Origin: Clostridia bacterium
GTDB lineage: Bacteria; Bacillota; Clostridia; Monoglobales; Monoglobaceae
NCBI GenBank assembly: GCA_017397725.1
Contig: JAFQIA010000008.1
Coordinates: 62,001 to 126,000 of the forward strand
Reading direction: 5' to 3'
Length of the DNA: 64,000 bases
In this document: one piece after another, positions 29,347-38,146 of the stretch
Layout: every line of letters begins with the position of its first letter
Numbering within the stretch: position 1 is the first letter of the stretch
Position numbers and translations under genes: made by a program
The notes under the pieces: generated by a model
Database searches by the model: none
The model's input: only the letters and a program-made list of their open reading frames with translations
What the model was told of the DNA's origin: nothing

Positions 29347-29379
29347 AAAAATGACGATGTTTCGAACATCGTCATTTTT
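29347..29379. terminator. Bidirectional terminator between tsaD and rpsT
   Basis: A perfect 15-bp stem, AAAAATGACGATGTT (29347-29361) and AACATCGTCATTTTT (29365-29379), with a 3-nt loop. The A and T runs at the stem ends serve either direction. Confidence 0.95.
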
Positions 29380-29422
29380 GTTTTCGTGTAGATAGTAGAA
29401 ATTTTACCTTGAATAAGGTCGC

Positions 29423-29683
29423 TTACGCGATTTTGTTCAACTTTGCTGCATATTTGCTCTTTCTGCGAGCAGCAGTATTCTTGTGCAGAATACCCTTAGC
29501 AACAGCCTGATCGGTCTTCTTTACAACAAAGCTATAAGCTTCAGAGGCAGCAGCCTTGCCCTCTTTCAAAGAGGCCTCAAACTTTTTGATTGCAGTTTTG
29601 AGCTGAGACTTGATCATCTGATTTTCCAGAGTCTTTTTCTTGATAACTTTAACTCTCTTTTTTGCAGATTTAATATTAGGCAT
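29423..29683 (-). CDS. rpsT: 30S ribosomal protein bS20
   Basis: An 86-residue lysine- and alanine-rich helical protein that binds 16S rRNA early in small-subunit assembly. It begins MPNIKSAKKRVKVIKK and ends with the typical GILHKNTAARRKSKYAAKL. GGAGG sits 7 nt before the ATG. It is transcribed alone from a consensus promoter (-10 at 29761-29766) and lies divergent to gpr, a neighbour pair common in Firmicutes. Confidence 0.98.
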   Translation of the reverse strand: MPNIKSAKKRVKVIKKKTLENQMIKSQLKTAIKKFEASLKEGKAAASEAYSFVVKKTDQAVAKGILHKNTAARRKSKYAAKLNKIA

Positions 29684-29760
29684 GGTTTCACCTCCAAATC
29701 ATCAATCTAATACATAATATACCGGTAGAAAATCACTATTTTCTTACACCAGTATTTAAT

Positions 29761-29789
29761 ATCATACCACCATTTCAAGCAAAATGCAA
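29761..29789 (-). promoter_or_regulatory. Sigma-A promoter of rpsT
   Basis: Minus strand TTGCAT (29784-29789), 17-nt spacer, TATGAT (29761-29766). The leader to rpsT is about 70 nt; S20 autogenous control there cannot be judged. Confidence 0.8.
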
Positions 29790-29888
29790 GCATTTTTTCA
29801 AAAAAAAATGAAAGAATTTCTCAAAAAAATGAATTTTCACATAAAAATTTTTTCTCAAGAGAAAATATTCAAAAAGGAGTTGAGAAAT

Positions 29889-30878
29889 ATGAAGCAAGTA
29901 CGCTGTGATTTGGCGGTAGAAGCAAGAGAGATGGTAACCGAATTACAAGGGGAATCCTATCAGATAAAAGGCGTCAAAATCAACGAAGAAACAATCGATG
30001 GATATATTCAAATTACCAAGGTGGAGGTTCTGGACGATGAAGGCGCCAGAGAATTGGGAAAAGAAGTAGGAACCTATGTGACCGTGGAGATGCCCAGTCG
30101 ATTTTATGGGCAACAGAAAATTTATGAGCAGATGTGTCAAACCTGTGCCAAGGTGCTCAAAGAAATGACACAAAAATTTTTACCCTCAGAAGAAGAAACT
30201 GTTTTGGTGGTAGGGCTTGGGAACTGGAATATTACCGCTGATGCGCTGGGGCCTAAGGTGTTAAGCTCTTTGATGATAACCCGACACCTGAAAGAATACA
30301 TGCCGGATGAAATCGATGAAGGAGTAAGACCTGTCTGTGGCATTACACCAGGAGTTTTGGGACTTACCGGAGTAGAAACCGGAGAGATTGTGCGAGGAAT
30401 TGTGGAACGTGTGAAACCGTCCTTGGTGATTGCAATTGATGCGCTTTGTTCCAGAAAAATTGAGCGGTTGAATACCACCATTCAATTTTCTGACACCGGC
30501 ATCACACCGGGGGGCGGGGTTGGGAATCAAAGGCAGGCAATCACAAAAAAAACATTGGGAGTTCCTGTTATTGCCATTGGTGTACCCACTGTTGTGGATG
30601 CGGCAACCATTGCCAGCGAGTCTATGCATCGGGTGATATTAAAGGTAAAGGAGCACGCGCAGGCAAATAGTGAGTTTTATCGTTTTCTGCAAGAATTGGA
30701 GCAGACGGAACGCTATGAATTGGTACGAGAATCTATACGCCCTGCCTTTGGAAATTTCATTGTGGCGCCCAAAGAGGTGGATGCCATCATTGATGATATT
30801 TCCGATGTCATTGCAAACGGCATCAATATTGCCCTGCATAAAGGAATTGGGCTTGAGGATATCGATCGTTATATCTGA
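29889..30878 (+). CDS. gpr: Germination protease GPR (SASP endopeptidase)
   Basis: GPR degrades small acid-soluble spore proteins when spores germinate. The 329-residue protein shows RCDLAVEAREM at the start, VVGLGNWNITADALGPKV, VCGITPGVLGLTGVETGEIV, AIDALCSRKIERLNTTIQ, SDTGITPGGGVGN and VIAIGVPTVVDA, all typical of the A25 peptidase family. I start it at 29889, with AAGGAG nine bases upstream. The frame is open further upstream, but that part is low-complexity lysine/phenylalanine without family similarity. A small hairpin (TTTTCTC/GAGAAAA, 29850-29865) lies in the leader. It marks the organism as spore-forming. Confidence 0.96.
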   Translation: MKQVRCDLAVEAREMVTELQGESYQIKGVKINEETIDGYIQITKVEVLDDEGARELGKEVGTYVTVEMPSRFYGQQKIYEQMCQTCAKVLKEMTQKFLPSEEETVLVVGLGNWNITADALGPKVLSSLMITRHLKEYMPDEIDEGVRPVCGITPGVLGLTGVETGEIVRGIVERVKPSLVIAIDALCSRKIERLNTTIQFSDTGITPGGGVGNQRQAITKKTLGVPVIAIGVPTVVDAATIASESMHRVILKVKEHAQANSEFYRFLQELEQTERYELVRESIRPAFGNFIVAPKEVDAIIDDISDVIANGINIALHKGIGLEDIDRYI

Positions 30879-30899
30879 TACCTCAAACCCAATCATATT

Positions 30900-32264
30900 T
30901 TAGTTTCTCAAGCTGTGAATCGGTGCAGGAATTCGTCCGCCCCGTGCAATGAATGCTTCGCTGGAATAGGGATGAACCGGCATAACCGGTGCTGAGCCCA
31001 ACAGACCACCAAATTCGATATGGTCCCCAACCGTTTTGCCCATGGCGGGGATGATACGAACAGCGGTGGTTTTTTGGTTAATCACGCCGATTGCCATTTC
31101 GTCTGCGATGATTGCTGAAATCGTAGAAGCCGGCGTATCTCCGGGAATTGCAATCATATCAAGACCAACGGAGCACACACAGGTCATTGCCTCCAATTTA
31201 TCCAGATGCAATGCCCCACATTCTGCCGCAGCAATCATACCGGCATCTTCGCTGACAGGAATGAATGCGCCACTCAAACCGCCAACCGAGCCGGATGCCA
31301 TAACACCACCCTTTTTCACTGCATCATTCAGGAGTGCAAGTGCGGCGGTCGTTCCGTGGGTTCCGCATTTTTCAAGACCCATTTCTTCAAGGATATAAGC
31401 AACGCTGTCACCGACCTCCGGTGTTGGTGCAAGGGATAAATCCACAATGCCAAAGGGTACGCCCAGTTCTTTGGATGCCTCCTGTGCCACAAGCTGACCC
31501 ATACGGGTAATTTTGAAGGCGGTCTTTTTGATGGTTTCAGCCAGCACACTGAAATCTTTTCCTTTAATCTGTTCCAGAGCACATTTGACAACACCCGGAC
31601 CACTAACCCCAACGTTGATCACGCAGTCGCCTTCACCAACACCGTGAAAGGCACCTGCCATAAAGGGGTTGTCCTCAACAGGGTTTGCAAAGACAACCAA
31701 CTTTGCGCAACCCATCGAATTATCATCTTTGGACATCTGGGCAGTTTTTACGATGATTTCCCCCATCTGCTTGACGGCATCCATATTGATGCCTGCCTTG
31801 GTGGTTGCAACGCCCACGGAGGAACAAACCCGGCTGGTGGAGCACAACGCCTCCGGAATCGAACGGAGGAGGATTTCGTCGCCTTTAGAAAAGCCCTTGT
31901 GTACCAAAGCGGAAAAACCACCGATAAAGTTGACGCCGGTTTCTTGTGCGGCTCTGTCCAAGGTTTTGGCAAAGGCAACGTAGTCACTGGCATCACTTGC
32001 GCCGGCAACCATTGCAATCGGGGTGACCGAAATCCGCTTATTGATGATAGGGATTCCGTAACGACGGCTGATGGATTCACCGGTAGATACAAGGTTTTCT
32101 GCATAACGGGTAATCTTGTCATAAATTTTATCACAAGCAACCTTAGCATCACGATCAGCACAATCCAAAAGAGAAATTCCCATAGTAATGGTGCGGATAT
32201 CCAGATGCTCATCACGAATCATTTGGATTGTTTCAACGATTTCATTGGGATTGATATTTAGCAT
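30900..32264 (-). CDS. UPF0210 (PFL/DUF711) family protein
   Basis: A 454-residue protein of the UPF0210 family, related in fold to glycyl-radical enzymes but with no established reaction. Seen here are [12 protein letters not shown] at the start, the glycine-rich [12 protein letters not shown] and [20 protein letters not shown] segments, [23 protein letters not shown] and the end [15 protein letters not shown]. It has no signal peptide. It is co-transcribed with an ACT-domain gene 28 nt upstream, a pairing I know to be conserved in many Firmicutes, which suggests the small protein senses an amino acid for this one. Function remains unknown. Confidence 0.9.
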   Translation of the reverse strand: MLNINPNEIVETIQMIRDEHLDIRTITMGISLLDCADRDAKVACDKIYDKITRYAENLVSTGESISRRYGIPIINKRISVTPIAMVAGASDASDYVAFAKTLDRAAQETGVNFIGGFSALVHKGFSKGDEILLRSIPEALCSTSRVCSSVGVATTKAGINMDAVKQMGEIIVKTAQMSKDDNSMGCAKLVVFANPVEDNPFMAGAFHGVGEGDCVINVGVSGPGVVKCALEQIKGKDFSVLAETIKKTAFKITRMGQLVAQEASKELGVPFGIVDLSLAPTPEVGDSVAYILEEMGLEKCGTHGTTAALALLNDAVKKGGVMASGSVGGLSGAFIPVSEDAGMIAAAECGALHLDKLEAMTCVCSVGLDMIAIPGDTPASTISAIIADEMAIGVINQKTTAVRIIPAMGKTVGDHIEFGGLLGSAPVMPVHPYSSEAFIARGGRIPAPIHSLRN

Positions 32265-32292
32265 AGTAGAAAAGTCCTTTCAAAACAGAATG

Positions 32293-32562
32293 TTAGATTC
32301 TGTGCATAGAATTAAAGATGTCTTCGTGTTGGATGCGGATTTCAACGCCCAGCTCTTTTCCAAGCTGTTGCATAGAATCTGCCAAAGTGGCAATATCACA
32401 TTTACATTTTTCAAGATCAACCAACATCACCATGGTAAAAATGTTCTGCACAATGGTTTGGGTAATATCCAGAATATTTACCTCGTTTTCTGCCAGAAGG
32501 GTACTGGTTTTTGCAATAATACCGGACTTATCACAGCCCATAACTGTTACAACTGCACGCAT
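32293..32562 (-). CDS. ACT-domain protein (UPF0237 family)
   Basis: An 89-residue single ACT domain (VVTVMGCDKSGIIAKTSTLLAE, then VNILDITQTIVQNIFTMVMLVDL) of the UPF0237 type. ACT domains bind amino acids and regulate partner proteins. This one is followed directly by the UPF0210 gene and shares its promoter. GGAGG lies seven bases before the ATG. The bound ligand is not known. Confidence 0.9.
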   Translation of the reverse strand: MRAVVTVMGCDKSGIIAKTSTLLAENEVNILDITQTIVQNIFTMVMLVDLEKCKCDIATLADSMQQLGKELGVEIRIQHEDIFNSMHRI

Positions 32563-32603
32563 AATGGATCCTCCAAAATTATTTTTGCAAATATTTTGCC
32601 TAT

Positions 32604-32632
32604 ATTATACTCTTTTTGAAAAATGATGTCAA
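32604..32632 (-). promoter_or_regulatory. Sigma-A promoter of the ACT-UPF0210 operon
   Basis: Minus strand perfect TTGACA (32627-32632), 17-nt spacer, perfect TATAAT (32604-32609), about 40 nt before the ACT gene. Confidence 0.92.
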
Positions 32633-32688
32633 TCAACGAAACAATGAAAAATCAAGAAAAGAGAAGGAAAAAGCGGGCATTTTTAATA

Positions 32689-32720
32689 AAAAAGCGATGA
32701 ACGAAAGTTCATCGCTTTTT
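32689..32720 (-). terminator. Terminator after hpf
   Basis: The stem arms AAAAAGCGATGAAC (32689-32702) and GTTCATCGCTTTTT (32707-32720) enclose a 4-nt loop. On the minus strand a T run follows. Confidence 0.93.
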
Positions 32721-32731
32721 GAATGTCAGGT

Positions 32732-33265
32732 TTATTTGACAGCTTCAATCAACGCATAATCGCCGTCTTTTCTTTTATATACGATGTTGGTTTCCATCGT
32801 ATCAGGATTGGTGAAGATAAAGAAGTCATGGTTTAGCATATTCATCTGCAGGATAGCCTCCTCCACAGACATCGGTTTTGCAGAAAAACGCTTTACCTTA
32901 ACAACGCGAAATTCGTCATCTTTTGCCTCTGAATCATTGCTGAAATCGATGTCATAGGATTCAATTTCGGTATCCCGCAGTCTCTTTGCCAGCTTTGTTT
33001 TGTTTTTACGGATTTGCCTGTCAATATTATTCAAGCAGGTATCCACTGCAGCCAAAAGTTCACGGTCACGAGCTTCAGCACGAATCAGGAAACCTTTGTA
33101 GGGGAAGGTGATTTCTACAACCATATGCTCACGCTGTTCATCAATCAGGATGCGACATTCCGTATCGTTGTGGAAAAACTTGCTTAGTTTTTCCACCTTG
33201 CGCAAAACTTTTTCCTTGCTGGAATCCGCCAATTCAACCTTTTTGCAAATAATGTTGTACTTCAT
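32732..33265 (-). CDS. hpf: Ribosome hibernation-promoting factor, long form
   Basis: Long HPF binds the 30S subunit and pairs ribosomes into inactive 100S dimers in stationary phase. The 177-residue protein has an N-terminal S30AE domain (about residues 1-100, with LSKFFHNDTECRILIDEQ and FLIRAEARDRELLAAVDTC) and a C-terminal dimerisation domain (VVKVKRFSAKPMSVEEAILQ, FFIFTNPDTMETNIVYKRKD). I start it at ATG 33265, with AGGAGG seven bases upstream, rather than the GTG at 33271. It is monocistronic with its own promoter and terminator. Confidence 0.96.
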   Translation of the reverse strand: MKYNIICKKVELADSSKEKVLRKVEKLSKFFHNDTECRILIDEQREHMVVEITFPYKGFLIRAEARDRELLAAVDTCLNNIDRQIRKNKTKLAKRLRDTEIESYDIDFSNDSEAKDDEFRVVKVKRFSAKPMSVEEAILQMNMLNHDFFIFTNPDTMETNIVYKRKDGDYALIEAVK

Positions 33266-33334
33266 ACACACGCCTCCTGTCTTTTTGGTGAAGATTAACT
33301 AAATAGACCGTTTAAGTCCACTTAATCTGTTTAT

Positions 33335-33363
33335 ATTATACAACAAACAGGAGAATATTTCAA
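33335..33363 (-). promoter_or_regulatory. Sigma-A promoter of hpf
   Basis: Minus strand TTGAAA (33358-33363), 17-nt spacer, perfect TATAAT (33335-33340). The leader is about 60 nt. Confidence 0.85.
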
Positions 33364-33414
33364 TGCTTTTTTGTAACATTTTTGGAAGAAAGTCTTGTTC
33401 AAACTGCATAAGAA

Positions 33415-33444
33415 AAAACGCTATCGAACAGTCGATAGCGTTTT
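33415..33444 (-). terminator. Terminator after trkH
   Basis: A 13-bp stem, AAAACGCTATCGA (33415-33427) and TCGATAGCGTTTT (33432-33444), with loop ACAG, placed just after the trkH stop on the minus strand. Confidence 0.9.
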
Positions 33445-33448
33445 ATGA

Positions 33449-34891
33449 TTAAAATTTACGCCAGGTTTCCCGTACAAAGAGCAAAAGAATCGGGAATAGC
33501 TCTAAGCGCCCTGCAAGCATATCAAAGATGAGCACAAGCTTGCTACCTGCCGAAAAAACAGAATAGTTTCCCAAAGGTCCAACTTGCTCAAGTCCCGGCC
33601 CGATGTTGTTTAAGGTTGCGGTAACCGCAGTAAAGTTAGTAACCAAGTCCAGATTATCAAAGCTAATCAAAAGAACAGATGCAGAAAAAATCAGGATGTA
33701 GGCAACCATAAACACATTGATGGCGCGCACCACTTCGTGGGGAACCGATTTCCCGTCATTGCTTAATTTCCCAACACGACTAGGGTGGAGGAGGTTCGAA
33801 GTTTCTTTTCGTACAGTCTTAAACAGAGTGACAAATCTGGAAATTTTAATACCGCCACCGGTACTTCCTGCACAAGCCCCCACAAACATCAAAAGTACGA
33901 GAATGGTTTTGGACACCTGCGGCCAGAGGTTGAAATCATCCGTTGAAAACCCTGTGGTTGTTATAACAGACCCTACTTGGAACAGAGCATGGCGAAACGC
34001 TTCACCAATGCCTCTGTATAACGGCATAATGTTCCAAGTAATAATGGTACAAGCACAAAGAATCACCACAAAGTACCAACGGACCTCTTCCATAATTAGG
34101 GCACGCTTGAATTTTCTGCACAAAAGCAGGAAGTAGAAGGTGAAGTTCACTCCAAACAGAATCATAAAGACGGAAACGACCATCTGAATGTAAGGAGAAT
34201 AGTCTGCCATGCTGGTGTTTTTGATCCCAAAACCGCCGGTTCCTGCAGTTGACATTGCGGCGTTGACAGCATCAAACAACGGCATTTTCCCTAACCACAG
34301 AAAAACAATCTGCAAAAGAGTCAGCGCGATATAAATACCATAGAGAATTGCTGCGGTAGATTGTGTTTTGGGTACCAATTTTTCAACCTGTGGCCCCGGA
34401 CTTTCTGCTTTCATTAAATTGGTATGGGAACCACCCTTAAGCGGTGTGAGCACCAAAAGAAATACCAAAACCCCCATACCGCCAATCCAGTTGGTAAAGC
34501 TACGCCAGAAAAGAATGCTTTTGGGAAGAACTTCCACATTGGATAAAATACTTGCCCCTGTGGTGGTAAAACCGGAAACTGTTTCAAATAACGCATCAAT
34601 GGGATTGGTAATCGCGCCGGTTACTAAAAAGGGGAGGGATCCCATGATACTGATAACAATCCAACTCAAAGAGGTAATGACCAGTCCTTCCTTGAGATAA
34701 AAAACATTTTTCTTTGGTTTTTTCAAGGATAGAAGCAAACCTCCCCCGATACACAAAAGGATGGTAAGCAAGAATGCTTGCGTGGAAGCAAACTCTCGAT
34801 ACCCAAGAGAAACCGCCAAAGGTAGACCAAGCAAAATTCCTTCATAAAGCAAAACCTTGCCCAGTAAATAGAAAACCATAGATATGTTCAT
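33449..34891 (-). CDS. trkH: Potassium uptake channel subunit TrkH/KtrB
   Basis: A 480-residue membrane protein of the Trk/Ktr potassium transporter family, with four repeats of the M1-P-M2 pore unit. Pore-loop segments with the family glycine are visible: ETVSGFTTTGAS, AAMSTAGTGGFG, GSVITTTGFSTDD and TATLNNIGPG. The conserved NWIGGMGVLVFLL also appears. It forms the ion path, with TrkA as the cytoplasmic gating ring. GGAGG lies six bases before the ATG, and trkA ends 12 nt upstream. A terminator follows. Confidence 0.94.
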   Translation of the reverse strand: MNISMVFYLLGKVLLYEGILLGLPLAVSLGYREFASTQAFLLTILLCIGGGLLLSLKKPKKNVFYLKEGLVITSLSWIVISIMGSLPFLVTGAITNPIDALFETVSGFTTTGASILSNVEVLPKSILFWRSFTNWIGGMGVLVFLLVLTPLKGGSHTNLMKAESPGPQVEKLVPKTQSTAAILYGIYIALTLLQIVFLWLGKMPLFDAVNAAMSTAGTGGFGIKNTSMADYSPYIQMVVSVFMILFGVNFTFYFLLLCRKFKRALIMEEVRWYFVVILCACTIITWNIMPLYRGIGEAFRHALFQVGSVITTTGFSTDDFNLWPQVSKTILVLLMFVGACAGSTGGGIKISRFVTLFKTVRKETSNLLHPSRVGKLSNDGKSVPHEVVRAINVFMVAYILIFSASVLLISFDNLDLVTNFTAVTATLNNIGPGLEQVGPLGNYSVFSAGSKLVLIFDMLAGRLELFPILLLFVRETWRKF

Positions 34892-34903
34892 AGAACGCCT
34901 CCG

Positions 34904-36262
34904 TTACTTTTTGACAATATCCTGAATATCCTGAAGTCCGCGATTCAAAGTGACAACCACCACAGAATCTCCAACTTGAATTTGGTCAGACCCCTTAGGA
35001 ATGATAATCTGATTGCCTCGGGTAATGCAACAAATCAGGAGATTGGGCTTTAGCTGCAACTCAGAAAGGTTTTTTTCTGTTACGACGGAGGAGGTTTCTA
35101 CGGTAAATTCCAGAGCTTCCACACGATCATCCAGAATGTGATACAACGTTTTAATTTTGTTGCCAAATTCATTTTGGATAGAACGGATATGCTGCAGAAT
35201 GAAATCGCAGGTGAGATATTTGGGATAGATGACGCTTCCGATGTCCAATCCTTCTAAGATATCATCAAACTCCAGACGATTGATTTTGGTAACCAATTTT
35301 GCGTGGCTGAGTTTTTTTGCAAAGAGCGCAAGAAGCACATTTTCTTCATCCAGATTCGTAAGAGGCACAAAGGCCTCGGCAGATTCCAGACCTTCTTCAA
35401 GAAGCAGATTCCTGTCTGTGCCATCCCCACAGAGAATATCAGCCTCCGGCAAAAGCTCCGCCAGAGTTTCGCAACGGTCGTGCTTTTGTTCTACAATACG
35501 CACCCGAATGTGATGACTGAGCAAATCTTTTGCAAGATAATAACTGATGGTTCCACCGCCCACCAAAAGTGCGTTTTTCACCGGACGGTGAGAGAGATGT
35601 AATTTTTCAAAAAAAGCGGTTGCCTGCTCACTGGTAGCCAAAAAGGTGATGACATCATCGGTTTGTAAAATAAAGTCACCGGACGGGATGGTGACGCTAT
35701 CCCCACGCTCTATGGCACAAATGAGCACTCCGTTTCCAAAAAGATCAGGAAATTGTTTTAAGGAAATTCCATTTAATCCGGTTTCTTCGGTCAAGCGAAA
35801 TTTAATCAAGTTTGCCATACCGTCTGCAAAGGCATCAATTTGCATAGCAGCAGGAAAACGCAAAAGACGAGAAATTTCCCGTGCGGTCGCAAGCTCCGGA
35901 TTGATAATCGCAGAAATTTCCAACTGTTCCTTGGCAAATTCGATTTCTTTGCTGTAAATGGGGTTGCGTACCCGCGCCACAGTGTGACACGCTGCCGTCT
36001 TTTTGGCAAATAAGCAACAAAGTAAATTCAATTCATCAGAACCGGTAACTGCAATAAAAATGTCAGAGGTTTCAATACCGGCTTCTGAAAGGACAGCAAT
36101 TGAGGCACCATTGCCCACAATCCCCATAACATCCAATTCCTCGGTAATATGTTGTACCCGCTCAGGGTCGGTGTCTACGACGGTGATATTGTGTCCTTCA
36201 TCAATGAGTTTGCGTGCCAAAGCTGCACCAACCTTGCCACAACCAACAATCATTATTTCCAT
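34904..36262 (-). CDS. trkA: Trk potassium uptake regulatory subunit TrkA
   Basis: A 452-residue cytoplasmic protein with two RCK units. Each has an NAD-binding RCK_N domain (IVGCGKVGAALARKLIDEGH at the start and LLVGGGTISYYLAKDLLSHH near residue 230) and an RCK_C domain with a VGDSVVVVT-type end. It gates TrkH in response to nucleotides. First gene of a trkA-trkH pair. A TATAAT -10 box (36303-36308, minus strand) lies upstream, but the -35 box is poor. Confidence 0.95.
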   Translation of the reverse strand: MEIMIVGCGKVGAALARKLIDEGHNITVVDTDPERVQHITEELDVMGIVGNGASIAVLSEAGIETSDIFIAVTGSDELNLLCCLFAKKTAACHTVARVRNPIYSKEIEFAKEQLEISAIINPELATAREISRLLRFPAAMQIDAFADGMANLIKFRLTEETGLNGISLKQFPDLFGNGVLICAIERGDSVTIPSGDFILQTDDVITFLATSEQATAFFEKLHLSHRPVKNALLVGGGTISYYLAKDLLSHHIRVRIVEQKHDRCETLAELLPEADILCGDGTDRNLLLEEGLESAEAFVPLTNLDEENVLLALFAKKLSHAKLVTKINRLEFDDILEGLDIGSVIYPKYLTCDFILQHIRSIQNEFGNKIKTLYHILDDRVEALEFTVETSSVVTEKNLSELQLKPNLLICCITRGNQIIIPKGSDQIQVGDSVVVVTLNRGLQDIQDIVKK

Positions 36263-36345
36263 ACAATCACTTCTCCGTTTTGTGAAATTTATCCTTTATG
36301 CTATTATAACACTTTTTTTATAAAAGTCTATATGAAATATAAAAA

Positions 36346-36373
36346 TAATCGGCAACATCAAGGTTGCCGATTA
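36346..36373 (-). terminator. Terminator after the 36380 gene
   Basis: The stem arms TAATCGGCAAC (36346-36356) and GTTGCCGATTA (36363-36373) have a 6-nt loop and are followed on the minus strand by a T-rich run. Confidence 0.88.
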
Positions 36374-36379
36374 CTAAAA

Positions 36380-36715
36380 CTAAATGTTTTCCAAGGATTG
36401 CTCCAACCAAAACATACCAAGATCAAGTGCTTTATATAAGCCATCACGCTCCGCTTGACGAATCAACTGAGAACGTTTTCCCTCGTTGGTTTTTAACTCA
36501 ATGATCACATGTTTTGCAATCTGCAAATCCTCCAAGGGTTCCTGTTCATCAAGTCGGAAAATAACCACATATTTGTCCTCAGGGTTTCCGTAATAAATGG
36601 TATTTCCACAACGTACTAACGGTTTTCCATTATATGTGAGAAGCTGCTTTTCAGCGCTTTCCTCAACCTTTTTCTTTTTGGTTGTAGTCTGTTTTGCTGT
36701 TGTTTTTTCAGCCAT
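36380..36715 (-). CDS. Conserved-looking hypothetical protein
   Basis: I do not recognise this 111-residue soluble protein. It starts with a lysine/threonine-rich tail (about residues 1-28, MAEKTTAKQTTTKKKK) and then a compact domain: LLTYNGKPLVRCGNTIYYG, DKYVVIFRLDEQE, then AKHVIIELKTNEG and a C-terminal helix. The tail could bind nucleic acid by charge. The ATG at 36715 has AAAGG eight bases before it; an ATG at 36721 is too close. It has its own terminator and is flanked by trkA and the phosphoglycerate-mutase-like gene. Confidence 0.65.
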   Translation of the reverse strand: MAEKTTAKQTTTKKKKVEESAEKQLLTYNGKPLVRCGNTIYYGNPEDKYVVIFRLDEQEPLEDLQIAKHVIIELKTNEGKRSQLIRQAERDGLYKALDLGMFWLEQSLENI

Positions 36716-36798
36716 TTCCATCACCTTTCTTTTTTGCAAGAAACTGTCATACAATTTATCATAACAGATTATAGCAAAAATTTCAAGTAAAACTTTAC

Positions 36799-38007
36799 TT
36801 ACGCCTTGGTTTTTAATAATTTTTCCATTAAAAGGTGTCCAAGGGGTTGATAGAGCCCGGTTTCTTTTGCTGCCGCTTCGGTATAAACCCTGTCTGCTGC
36901 AAGGGTGTTCTCCTCGCTGCGGAACAAAATATAAGGAATTGGGTCAGAGGTATGGGTTTTAATCGCCAAGGGCGTAGGATGATCGGGCATTACCAGAATG
37001 TGATAATCTTCACCGGACTCTTCTAAATAGGAAAGAAGAGGAGCCACGATTTTGCTATCGATACATTCAATGGATTTGATTTTGTTATCAATCTCGCCAC
37101 GGTGTCCCGCCTCATCAGCGCCTTCCAGATGAACATAGACAAAATCTGCACCATTTTTCAATGATGTGATAGCCGCTTCCGCTTTTCCGTCAAAGTTGGT
37201 ATGTACTGTTCCGGTTGCTCCGGGAACCTCAATGACATCCAGTTCTGCGCATTGCCCAATGCCTTTAATCAAATCCACGGCAGAGATAACTGCGCCCTTA
37301 ATACCAAAACGCGCTTGGTAGGTATCTAAGTTTGGTTTGGTGCCATTTCCCCAAATCCAAAGAGAATTTGCAGGATGCAAACCCTTTGCGATGCGGGCTT
37401 GGTTCACAGGGTGTTCCTTCAGGATTTCATAGCTTTTCTCCATCAAGCTTAAGATGGTGGCATCTTTAGGCAGATATTCCCCAACTACTCGATCAGAAAT
37501 ATCGTGAGGAGGGGTCAGAGAAAAAGCGTTCTCTTTATTGTGCCAAACCATCAAATGGCGATAACTAATCCCTCCGAAAAATTCATATTCATCGGTTTTT
37601 AACGCCTGATTGACCGCCTCGATTAGTTGATGGGCTTCCTCAGTGGTGATTTCATCAGAACTATAATCAACCATTGTTTTTTCTGCATAATCAGGCTCAT
37701 CAGAAAGAGTTACCAGATTGGCACGGAAAGTAGTATCTGTTAAAACCAACGGAACACCGATGGATGCCGCCTCCAGAGGAGAGCGACCGGTATAATATTT
37801 TTGGGGATCGTAACCAAAGACGGAGAGATTGGCAACATCACTTCCCGGCGGGAGGTTGTCAGGGACAGTGGTAACCATTCCCAGTTCACCTTTGGCCGCA
37901 AGGGCATCAATATGAGGTTTTTTTGCTACCTCCAGCGGAGTTTTTCCACCCAAGGCAGGAACAGGGGTATCCGCCGCGCCGTCCATTAAAACAACAATAT
38001 ATTTCAT
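36799..38007 (-). CDS. Cofactor-independent phosphoglycerate mutase-like protein (ApgM family)
   Basis: A 402-residue alkaline-phosphatase-superfamily enzyme of the archaeal-type iPGM family. Metal-binding segments are visible: VVLMDGAAD at the start, PPGSDVANLSVFGYDP, GRSPLEAASIGV, the HTNFDGKAEAA region, VHLEGADEAGHRGE and MPDHPTPLAIKTHTSDPIP. Such proteins interconvert 2- and 3-phosphoglycerate, but close relatives in bacteria have been proposed as homoserine kinases, so the substrate is open. GGAGG precedes the ATG and a consensus promoter lies upstream. Confidence 0.88.
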   Translation of the reverse strand: MKYIVVLMDGAADTPVPALGGKTPLEVAKKPHIDALAAKGELGMVTTVPDNLPPGSDVANLSVFGYDPQKYYTGRSPLEAASIGVPLVLTDTTFRANLVTLSDEPDYAEKTMVDYSSDEITTEEAHQLIEAVNQALKTDEYEFFGGISYRHLMVWHNKENAFSLTPPHDISDRVVGEYLPKDATILSLMEKSYEILKEHPVNQARIAKGLHPANSLWIWGNGTKPNLDTYQARFGIKGAVISAVDLIKGIGQCAELDVIEVPGATGTVHTNFDGKAEAAITSLKNGADFVYVHLEGADEAGHRGEIDNKIKSIECIDSKIVAPLLSYLEESGEDYHILVMPDHPTPLAIKTHTSDPIPYILFRSEENTLAADRVYTEAAAKETGLYQPLGHLLMEKLLKTKA

Positions 38008-38045
38008 TTTCTTGCCTCCTGAATTCCATAAATATCAATAAAATT

Positions 38046-38074
38046 AGTATACTAAAATCCCCAAAAACTGTCAA
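38046..38074 (-). promoter_or_regulatory. Sigma-A promoter of the ApgM-like gene
   Basis: Minus strand perfect TTGACA (38069-38074), 17-nt spacer, TATACT (38046-38051), about 35 nt before the ATG. Confidence 0.88.
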
Positions 38075-38087
38075 GGAAAATCTCATC

Positions 38088-38123
38088 AAAATACCGACCC
38101 AAGAAAGGAAGGGTCGGTATTTT
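38088..38123 (-). terminator. Terminator after spo0A
   Basis: A perfect 13-bp stem, AAAATACCGACCC (38088-38100) and GGGTCGGTATTTT (38111-38123), with a 10-nt loop, 24 nt downstream of the spo0A stop on the minus strand. Confidence 0.9.
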
Positions 38124-38146
38124 GGATATTAGGAAAAAGGAGAAAG

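Noticed and set aside
29790-29888. Sigma-G promoter for gpr
   Set aside because: A CATAAAA box is present near 29840 but no matching -35 box at 17-18 nt was found, so I did not annotate it.
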